DNA from: Streptomyces rubrogriseus
Lineage (GTDB): Bacteria; Actinomycetota; Actinomycetes; Streptomycetales; Streptomycetaceae
Direction of reading: 5' to 3'
Length of the DNA: 64,000 bases
Assembly: GCF_027947575.1 (NCBI RefSeq)
Contig: NZ_CP116256.1
Location: 1,178,001-1,242,000 of the forward strand
Shown: in pieces, positions 25,147 through 31,489 of the stretch
How positions within the stretch are numbered: position 1 is the stretch's first letter
How the letters are laid out: every line of letters starts with the position of its first letter
The notes under the pieces: model-generated
The model's input: only the letters and a program-made list of their open reading frames with translations
Database searches by the model: none
What the model was told of the DNA's origin: nothing
Position numbers and translations under genes: made by a program

Positions 25147-26270
25147 GTCGTGCGCTCCCCGGTCTCGGGCCGTACCTTGTGCCAGGTGTCGCGGCCGGTC
25201 GCCAGCTCCCAGACCGCGCGCCAGGCCGACGTCGACTCCAGGAGTTCGAACGGCAGCAGCAGGGCCCAGCCCGAGCCGATCCGCAGCACCTCCCACACCG
25301 GGTCGCGCGAGACGCTGCGGACGCGCAGTGCCTCGCCGAGGAGCAGTGCGGCGGCGGGCAGGCGCAGCGCGCGGTAGCGCACGGCCGCGGCCGTCACCGG
25401 CAGCACGCCGAGCTGGCCGAGCAGGCTGAGGGTCATCAGCGCCACGGCGGTCCGCGGCCGGGCCGGCAGTGGCTTCCCGCGCAGGAAGCGGACCCCGATG
25501 TCCAGTTGGCCGCGGATCCACCGGGTGCGCTGCCGCAGCGCGGGCCCGACCACCGAGGTGCGGGTCCCGTACGAGAAGGAGACGATGCGTCCCATGCGCA
25601 CTCCGGCGGCGGCGGCCCGCACCGCCCACTCGTACAGCTCCTCCACGCCGTCCTCGCTGAGCGGCCCGACCTCGCTCAGGGCCGTACGGCGGAAGTAGAC
25701 CGAACTGCCGAGGAGCATGTGCATGCCGGTCCGGCGATTGACGTACTCCATGGCGCCGAAGAACGCCGCCGACTGGGCGAGCGTGATCCGGTTGACCAGG
25801 TCACCGCCCGCCTCGGGCAGCTCGATGGCGTCGACGACGTCCAGGCCGCGGGCGTCGAGCGCGGCCACGGCCTGCCGCAGCTGGCGCGGGTCCGGGACGG
25901 TGTCCGCGTCGTACAGGGCGACGAACGGGTCGTCGACCGAACGCAGCGCGTGGTTCAGGGCCTTGGCCTTCGGTGTCATCGAGGGCACCGGCACGACCCG
26001 CAGCCCGCCGCCGAAGTCCGCCCGCGCCGACGCGGCGACGTTCTCGGCGGCCGCCACGTCCTCGGGGTACCGGGCGTCGACGAGCCAGCACACGGTCAGC
26101 CTGTCGTGCGGATAGTCCAGGGACCGGAGCATGTCGGCGGAGCGTCGCAGGATCGCGGCGGTCTCCCGGTAGAAGGGGACGAGGACCGTGACCGGGGGGA
26201 GCGCCGACGTGGCGGCCCCTGGGTGTTCCCGGGGTGTGAGACGGGCGTTGGGGAGGAGAAATCCGGTCAC
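25143..26270 (-). CDS. Membrane-associated GT2 glycosyltransferase
   Basis: 375 aa, GTG at 26270 overlapping the ribD stop by 4 bp. GT-A features: VTVLVPFYRETAAILRRSAD, the acceptor/divalent-cation motif FVALYDADTVPDPRQLRQAV (D-A-D) and the processive-type motif RQRTRWIRGQLDIGVRFLRG (Q/R-x-x-R-W). Hydrophobic stretches near the C-terminus (TAVALMTLSLLGQLGVLPV) suggest membrane association like the cellulose or hyaluronan synthase branch, though shorter. It may glycosylate the cluster product or make a lipid-linked sugar. No GT of this kind is part of the toxoflavin pathway as I know it. Confidence 0.83.
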   Translation of the reverse strand: MTGFLLPNARLTPREHPGAATSALPPVTVLVPFYRETAAILRRSADMLRSLDYPHDRLTVCWLVDARYPEDVAAAENVAASARADFGGGLRVVPVPSMTPKAKALNHALRSVDDPFVALYDADTVPDPRQLRQAVAALDARGLDVVDAIELPEAGGDLVNRITLAQSAAFFGAMEYVNRRTGMHMLLGSSVYFRRTALSEVGPLSEDGVEELYEWAVRAAAAGVRMGRIVSFSYGTRTSVVGPALRQRTRWIRGQLDIGVRFLRGKPLPARPRTAVALMTLSLLGQLGVLPVTAAAVRYRALRLPAAALLLGEALRVRSVSRDPVWEVLRIGSGWALLLPFELLESTSAWRAVWELATGRDTWHKVRPETGERTT

Positions 26271-27451
26271 CGTGTCCCTCCGGTCCTGACGGGAGGCCGC
26301 AGTTCGATCCGCAGGTCGGGTCCGATCCGGTCCACCGAGGTGATGCGGAACCGGTGCGCCTCGCGGATCGACCCGATCCCGAGCGGTCCGGTGGCGCTGA
26401 CTCCCTCGGAACCCAGGAGGAGGGGCGCGACATAGGCGACGACGCGGTCGACGAGCCCGGCGCGGACGAAGGAGGCGGCGAGTGCGGGGCCGCCTTCGAC
26501 CAGCACGGACCGCACCCCCCGGCCGTCCAGCGCGGCGAGCAGGTCGGGGGGCGGGAAGTGCCCGCGCGCGTCGGTCTTCAGACGCAACACGTCGGTGTTG
26601 TTGCTGTTGCTGTTGCTTTCGTCTTCGCCTTCGCCTTCGCCGGGGTCGGCGGTTCCGGTGGCCGGATCGGTCACCACGAGCGTCGGGGCCGCGCCGTCCA
26701 GCAGCCGGGAGTCCGGCGGCAGCTCACCGCGGGCGTCCAGCGCGATCCGCAGGGGAGGGTGCCCCACGACGTCGTGACGCAGGTCGAGCCGGGGATCGTC
26801 GGACCGCCAGGTGCCCGAGCCGACGAGGACCGCGTCGTGCCGGGCGCGCAGTTCGTGGGCGTCCGCCCGGGACTCGGCCGAGCTGATCCAGCGGGCGGAG
26901 CCGTCGGCGGCGGCGCTGCGGCCGTCCAGGGTCGCGGCGAACTTCCAGGTGACGAAGGGGCGTCCGACGCGTACGGCGGTGAGCCACATCTCCAGTACGG
27001 CCTCGGCCTCGGCCCGGAGGACCCCGCCGACGACCTCGACCCCGGCGTCGGCCAGCCGTCTCGCGCCGCCGGCCGCGATCCGGTTCGGGTCCGCCACCGC
27101 GTACAGGACGCGGCGGACCCCGGCCTCGATCAGGGCCCTGGAGCAGGGCCCGGTGCGGCCCTGGTGGTCGCAGGGTTCGAGGGTGACCACGGCGGTGGTC
27201 CCGCGGTGCCGCCCCCGAGCCCGCCGCAGCGCGTCGACCTCCGCGTGCGGGGTGCCCGGCCCCCGGTGGACACCGGTCGCGACCGTCGCGCCCTCCGCGT
27301 CGAGCAGTACGCAGCCGACCGCGGGATTCGAACCGGTCGACCCCACCTCGGCCCCGGCCAGCTCCAGCGCCCGGCGCATGGCGGCCAGTTCCCGCGGGGC
27401 GACCGCGGCCGGCTCCTCGGGGCGGCCGAGCCCCTCAGACCTCGAGCGCAT
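26267..27451 (-). CDS. ribD: RibD-type deaminase/reductase, ToxE-like
   Basis: 394 aa; ATG 27451 lies inside the end of ribA (17-bp overlap). The deaminase half has GTPHAEVDALRRARG and VTLEPCDHQGRTGPCSRALI, the Zn ligands H-A-E and P-C-x8-C. The reductase half begins VTWKFAATLDGRSAAADGS and ends in SVLVEGGPALAASFV. A low-complexity insert GEGEGEDESNSNSNN (26595-26650) interrupts the reductase, encoded by hexanucleotide repeats. The normal reaction is deamination and reduction of the RibA product in riboflavin synthesis. In azapteridine loci the homologue ToxE supplies the same pyrimidine. No other riboflavin genes are here, so a cluster-dedicated copy is likely. Confidence 0.9.
   Translation of the reverse strand: MRSRSEGLGRPEEPAAVAPRELAAMRRALELAGAEVGSTGSNPAVGCVLLDAEGATVATGVHRGPGTPHAEVDALRRARGRHRGTTAVVTLEPCDHQGRTGPCSRALIEAGVRRVLYAVADPNRIAAGGARRLADAGVEVVGGVLRAEAEAVLEMWLTAVRVGRPFVTWKFAATLDGRSAAADGSARWISSAESRADAHELRARHDAVLVGSGTWRSDDPRLDLRHDVVGHPPLRIALDARGELPPDSRLLDGAAPTLVVTDPATGTADPGEGEGEDESNSNSNNTDVLRLKTDARGHFPPPDLLAALDGRGVRSVLVEGGPALAASFVRAGLVDRVVAYVAPLLLGSEGVSATGPLGIGSIREAHRFRITSVDRIGPDLRIELRPPVRTGGTR
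26595..26645. repeat. Hexanucleotide repeats inside ribD
   Basis: Two adjoining arrays: GTTGCT-type units (near 26602-26620) followed by TTCGCC-type units (near 26625-26641). On the coding strand they give Ser-Asn and Gly-Glu dipeptide repeats. The unit length keeps the frame, and the codons (AGC AAC, GAA) differ from the GC-rich usage around them. Confidence 0.75.
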
Positions 27452-28085
27452 GACCGGCTCGTTCGCGCTTGGCCGTCAGGTAGGCCTGATTGTTCTCATT
27501 GACGAAGGTCCCCGTGGCGACGACGTCCGATATGACAACGCCGTGCGAACGGAGCTGGTTTCCCTTCTCCGGGTTGTTGGACAGCAGACGGATTCTGGGC
27601 ACGCCCAGAGCGCTCAGCATCTCGGCCGCCACCCGGTAGTCCCGCAGATCATGGCTGAAATTGAGCACTGCATTCGCTTCGAAGGTGTCCAGGCCCCCGT
27701 CCTGCAGCAGGTAGGCGTCGAACTTGTTGTACAGCCCGATACCGCGCCCCTCCTGTCGCAGATACAGGATGATGCCGCCTTCGTGGGAGCACATGGCGAG
27801 TGCCTCGTGAAGTTGTGGACCGCAGTCGCAGCGCTGAGATCCGAAGACGTCACCGGTGAGGCATTCGGAATGCAAACGCACCAGTGGATCGCTCTTCCTT
27901 TCCCAGCCCGGCATAAGGAGCGCGACGTGCTCGCGACCGTCGTGCAGTCCGTCGAAACTGACCATGGTGCTCGCCCGGCGTCCCAGGCCGGGGACGTCGA
28001 TGGGAACCTCCACCCGGGCTCTCACCTGCACGGCGGGGGAGGGTGCGACGATCACGTCTTCGTTCTCTTCGGTGCGCATGGTCAT
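27435..28085 (-). CDS. ribA: GTP cyclohydrolase II, ToxB-like
   Basis: 216 aa from ATG 28085, which overlaps the stop of the 53-aa peptide gene (ATGA); ATG 28079 is an alternative. Zn ligands are in RLHSECLTGDVFGSQRCDCG (C-x10-C-x-C), the nucleophile/GTP motif in LYLRQEGRGIGLYNKFDAY and the C-terminal LSNNPEKGNQLRSHG. It opens GTP to 2,5-diamino-6-ribosylamino-4(3H)-pyrimidinone 5'-phosphate with loss of formate and pyrophosphate. It is a stand-alone RibA without the RibB half of the usual housekeeping RibBA fusion. Codon use is a little more AT-rich than the neighbours. Confidence 0.92.
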   Translation of the reverse strand: MTMRTEENEDVIVAPSPAVQVRARVEVPIDVPGLGRRASTMVSFDGLHDGREHVALLMPGWERKSDPLVRLHSECLTGDVFGSQRCDCGPQLHEALAMCSHEGGIILYLRQEGRGIGLYNKFDAYLLQDGGLDTFEANAVLNFSHDLRDYRVAAEMLSALGVPRIRLLSNNPEKGNQLRSHGVVISDVVATGTFVNENNQAYLTAKRERAGHALEV

Positions 28086-28243
28086 CCCCACTGCGAGTCG
28101 TCCGTCGAATCGGTGAAGGCAGAGATCTCGAACTGCGATTCGTGCTGCGCTGTGTCAGTAAATGCGGCGAACGCTCCCAGAGAAAGGAACGCGGAAAGGG
28201 TGAACGCGGCGATCGCCGTGCGTAAAGGCGCGGTCTTGAACAT
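28082..28243 (-). CDS. Small predicted secreted peptide with a TTA codon, first gene of the metabolite operon
   Basis: 53 aa, ATG at 28243, stop overlapping the ribA ATG. Reading the DNA directly gives MFKTAPLRTAIAAFTLSAF as a signal-like N-terminus, continuing LSLGAFAAFTDTAQ, and a polar acidic end STDDSQWG. Leu7 is the rare codon TTA, which in Streptomyces needs the bldA tRNA. A GGGGGC stretch lies ~8 bases upstream. The basic start, hydrophobic core and A-F-A-A-F-like cleavage zone argue for a secreted ~25-aa peptide. It could be a signalling peptide, a translational leader for ribA or a peptide substrate. I do not recognise the family, and chance is not excluded in so short a frame. Confidence 0.6.
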   Translation of the reverse strand: MFKTAPLRTAIAAFTLSAFLSLGAFAAFTDTAQHESQFEISAFTDSTDDSQWG

Positions 28244-28349
28244 ACAGCTGCCCCCTGTTTTCGCCCGCCATCAATGCCGGGTCGAGTTGCCGTGATGTCT
28301 GCTGAAGATCTTCTGTCCCGCACCGGCCTTGTGCCAAGAGGAAAATGTG

Positions 28350-28361
28350 GCATGATCATGC
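28350..28361. promoter_or_regulatory. 12-bp perfect palindrome in the divergent promoter region
   Basis: GCATGATCATGC is its own reverse complement. It sits 26 bases upstream of the regulator ATG and ~107 bases upstream of the peptide gene, inside the low-GC intergenic DNA. A dimeric regulator could bind here. Confidence 0.4.
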
Positions 28362-28387
28362 ATTGCCGGAATCTGAAGGATGTACAG

Positions 28388-29404
28388 ATGTGTGTGAAAC
28401 TGGACATACCGAACAATATTCAGGTGCTTGAGATCTGCCAGAAGGGGTTGCACTTCTATGCGCGAATTTTGAAAGGACGCTCAATAAATCAGGAAATCCC
28501 GGAGTGCTTGACGAGCCTGGGTCTTCTGCGGCGGGCGCCCGACGGCGGGGTGGTGGCCATTCCGCCGGGGCTGGCCGCCGGCGGCATCGTGCGGCCCCTG
28601 GAGGCGGCCATCGGCCGTCAGCAGCACGCGCTCGACGCGGTCCACGCCTCGATCCACCGCGCCGAGCAGGTCTACCGCGACAGCTACCGCGAGGACGGGG
28701 TGCAGGCCGCGCGGGTCATCAGCGGGGCGGACGTCATCAGCACCACCCTCGCCTCGGCCGTGGACTCCTGCCAGGAGGAACTCCTCACCGCCCAGCCCGG
28801 CGGCGGCCGACCGCAGGAACTCCTGGCCAAGGCCCTCGCCAGCGACCTGCCGGCGCTCCGGCGCGGGGTGCGGCAGCGCACGATCTACCAGCACACCATC
28901 CGCACCCACAACCCCACCCTCTTCTACGTCGAGCAGATCTCCGCCGCCGGGGCGGAAGTCCGTACGCTGGACGAGGTCTTCGACCGGATCATCGTCTGCG
29001 ACCAGCGCATCGCCTTCGTCCCCGACCCTGGTGAACGGCGCAGCCAGACCGCCCTGGCGATAGAGCACCCGGGTCTCATCCGCTACCTCGTCGGCATGTT
29101 CGAGCACGCCTGGGAGCGGGCCACTCCGCTCCGCTACTCCCCCGGGGCGCACCGCCCGCCCCTGCTGGCCGACGAGACTCGCCGGTCCGTCCTGCAGCTG
29201 ATGGTGAACGGCTACACGGACGAGGCCATCGCCGGGCGGCTCGGTATGAGCGTGCGGACCGTGGCCACCCATGTGCGCAAGGCGTCGGAGGCCTTCGGCA
29301 GTCGCAGCCGCGCCCAGTTGGCCTTCCTCATCGCCAAGACCGGCGTACTCGACGAAGGGCCCGTGCGGGCGGGTGACGACCCGTCGGCCCTCGCGGCCGA
29401 CTGA
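28388..29404 (+). CDS. LuxR-family transcriptional regulator of the metabolite cluster
   Basis: 338 aa. ATG 28388 is chosen for GAAGGA 7 bases upstream; earlier in-frame starts have no RBS. The N-terminus (IQVLEICQKGLHFYARILKG) resembles a TrmB-like winged helix, followed by a helical and PLD-like middle region (RTHNPTLFYVEQISAAGAEV). The C-terminus is a LuxR helix-turn-helix: TRRSVLQLMVNGYTDEAIAG, RLGMSVRTVATHVRKASEAF and a final SRSRAQLAFLIAKTGV. This architecture is common among cluster-situated regulators in Streptomyces. It is divergent from the peptide-ribA operon and probably controls it. No receiver domain or AAA module is present. Confidence 0.88.
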   Translation: MCVKLDIPNNIQVLEICQKGLHFYARILKGRSINQEIPECLTSLGLLRRAPDGGVVAIPPGLAAGGIVRPLEAAIGRQQHALDAVHASIHRAEQVYRDSYREDGVQAARVISGADVISTTLASAVDSCQEELLTAQPGGGRPQELLAKALASDLPALRRGVRQRTIYQHTIRTHNPTLFYVEQISAAGAEVRTLDEVFDRIIVCDQRIAFVPDPGERRSQTALAIEHPGLIRYLVGMFEHAWERATPLRYSPGAHRPPLLADETRRSVLQLMVNGYTDEAIAGRLGMSVRTVATHVRKASEAFGSRSRAQLAFLIAKTGVLDEGPVRAGDDPSALAAD

Positions 29405-29473
29405 CCCGCACCGGCGGGGCGAGGCGTAGTCCGCGCCGGAGGAGGTGCCCTCCTGGAGGGAGGGGTGTCCCGG

Positions 29474-29546
29474 CGCCCCCGGCAGGACTCGAACCTGCGG
29501 CCAAGCGCTTAGAAGGCGCCTGCTCTATCCACTGAGCTACGGGGGC
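29474..29546 (-). tRNA. tRNA-Arg (anticodon TCT)
   Basis: 73 nt. Acceptor GCCCCCG/CGGGGGC, D arm GCTC/GAGC, anticodon stem GGCGC/GCGCT with loop CTTCTAA (anticodon TCT, reads AGA), T arm GCAGG-TTCGAGT-CCTGC, discriminator G. CCA is not encoded. It decodes AGA, rare in Streptomyces. Its 3' end faces the metabolite cluster. Confidence 0.97.
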
Positions 29547-29877
29547 CTGGTGTGGTGGCCTCGGTCGTGCGTGCCCGGGTGTGGGCCGGTCCGTGACCTC
29601 GCCGGGGACAAGGATAGGGCTCCCGGCTCCATGTCCCGGACGCTTCCCCTCCGTGGCTCGATGTGGAGGTTCGGTGAAGCGATCCCGATAATCGCAGGCA
29701 GTTACGAATCGTGCATCGCTTTTGGCGCCTCGCGCATCGGGTGTTGTCCACTCGTTATGCCTGGCCTGTCCTCGCGTCCCAGTAGTCCCTTCCGTCCGGA
29801 GTGTCCGGTCGGCGCGCAGACATGCTCATCATGCTCATATGCTTCAGAATTCCCTCAAAATTGGGCATTCTTCACAT

Positions 29878-31485
29878 GTGGTGACCTTGGACGTACGGCC
29901 TCAGCTGCTCGACGCACTCTCCGCCCTGCGCGACCGTGTCGCGGCCGCACGCTTCCCGCTGCCCCTCGCGGGGGCCCCACGCGCGCGTGCCAACCGTGAC
30001 GAACTGCTCGCCCAGCTCGACGACTACCTGGTGCCCCGCCTGAAGGAGCCCGAAGCGCCGTTGCTGGCCGTGGTGGGCGGATCCACCGGCGCCGGAAAGT
30101 CGACGCTGGTGAACTCCCTGGTGGGACGCCGGGTCAGCGAGGCGGGTGTGCTGCGGCCAACGACCCGTACGCCGGTCCTGGTCTGCCACCCGGAGGACCA
30201 CCACTGGTTCAGCGGCATGCGGGTGCTGCCCGACCTCACGCGCGTGTGGGTGCCCCACCGGGACCCGGACGACGACCTGCTGCTGCCCGGCGAGAACCCC
30301 GCGCGCGTGCTGCGGGTCGAGACCGCCGACACCCTGCCGCCCGGCATCGCCCTCCTGGACGCGCCCGACGTCGACTCCCTCGTCGCCGACAACCGCGTCC
30401 TGGCGGCCGAACTGATCTGCGCCGCCGACATCTGGGTGATGGTCACCACGGCCGCGCGGTACGCCGACGCGGTGCCCTGGCACCTGCTGCGCACCGCCAA
30501 GGAGTACGACGCCACCCTGGTCACCGTGCTCGACCGGGTGCCCCACCAGGTGGTGTCCGAGGTGTCGCGGCAGTACGGGGCCCTGCTCACCAAGGCCGGC
30601 CTCGGCGACGTCCCCCGCTTCACGGTCCCCGAACTGCCCGAGTCGGCCTGGGGCGGCGGCCTGCTGCCGGCCAGCGCCGTGGCACCGCTGCGCTCCTGGC
30701 TCGTCCACCGGGCCCAGGAACTCGAGGCCCGGCACCACGCCATGGCCCGCACGGCGCACGGCATCCTGGACTCGCTCAGGTCCCGGATGCCCGAGCTGGC
30801 CGGTGCCACCGCCGCGCAGTACGCCGCCGCGCTGCGGCTCACCGCCGCCGTCGACGGCGCCTACGACGCTGAGCACGCGCGCGTGCGGGGCCGGTTGCAG
30901 GCGGGCGCCGTGCTCGCCGGGGACGCGCTCAAGCGCTGGCGGGCCTTCCCCCTCGACTGCTCGCCGGAAGAGCTCCTCGACTCGCTGGTGGAGAGCCTGA
31001 GCGCCCTGCTGCTGTGCGCCGTCACGGCCGCCGACGAAAGCGTCGACGAGGCCTGGCGGCACGAACCGGCCGCGGGCGCCCCCGGACTCGCGGACCACGT
31101 CCCCGCGCCGGAGAGCGCCGAGCAACGCATCGGGGTGGCCGTACGGCGCTGGCGGCGCGAGCTGGAGGAGTACGCCGAGGACGAGGTGCGCGAGCTGGAC
31201 CGGAACCTGGCCCCGGACCCCGGGGTGGTGGCCGGTCTGGTCGCCACCGTGCTGCTGGGCGGGCGGCGGGCACGCGTCGCCGGGGAACGGCTCGCCGAGC
31301 GGATCGGCGCCCACGGCGCGCTGCGGCTGCGCGACCGGGGCGGGCGGCTGCTCGAGGAACACGTCGACCGGGTCATGCACGTCGAGCGCGAGCGCAGGCT
31401 GGCGCCGCTCGACGGTCTCGAAGTGCACCCCGAGCCGCAGGCAGAGCTCATCGCCGCGCTGTCCGTACTGCAGAAGGAGAGGTGA
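29878..31485 (+). CDS. Dynamin-like/ABC-type P-loop GTPase, first of a pair
   Basis: About 535 aa from GTG 29878; GTG 29881 and ATG 29839 are also possible and none has a clear RBS. The GTPase domain has [20 protein letters not shown] (G1), [13 protein letters not shown] (G2), [15 protein letters not shown] (G3) and TVLDRVPH (G4-like). The rest is a long helical region with a short hydrophobic stretch [14 protein letters not shown] near residue 450. Dynamin-related proteins in Streptomyces act in membrane remodelling during sporulation septation; whether this pair does so is inferred. The second GTPase gene starts 4 bp after its stop. Confidence 0.8.
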   Translation: MVTLDVRPQLLDALSALRDRVAAARFPLPLAGAPRARANRDELLAQLDDYLVPRLKEPEAPLLAVVGGSTGAGKSTLVNSLVGRRVSEAGVLRPTTRTPVLVCHPEDHHWFSGMRVLPDLTRVWVPHRDPDDDLLLPGENPARVLRVETADTLPPGIALLDAPDVDSLVADNRVLAAELICAADIWVMVTTAARYADAVPWHLLRTAKEYDATLVTVLDRVPHQVVSEVSRQYGALLTKAGLGDVPRFTVPELPESAWGGGLLPASAVAPLRSWLVHRAQELEARHHAMARTAHGILDSLRSRMPELAGATAAQYAAALRLTAAVDGAYDAEHARVRGRLQAGAVLAGDALKRWRAFPLDCSPEELLDSLVESLSALLLCAVTAADESVDEAWRHEPAAGAPGLADHVPAPESAEQRIGVAVRRWRRELEEYAEDEVRELDRNLAPDPGVVAGLVATVLLGGRRARVAGERLAERIGAHGALRLRDRGGRLLEEHVDRVMHVERERRLAPLDGLEVHPEPQAELIAALSVLQKER

Positions 31486-31489
31486 CCCG

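Noticed and set aside
29440..29454. AGGAGG-TGC-CCTCCT hairpin after the LuxR gene as a terminator
   Set aside because: The stem is only six base pairs with a 3-base loop and no T tract; not listed as a feature.
18148..29474. Integrated island with tRNA-derived att duplication
   Set aside because: No second copy of the tRNA-Arg 3' end was found near 18.1-18.2 kb, and no integrase or transposase gene is present.
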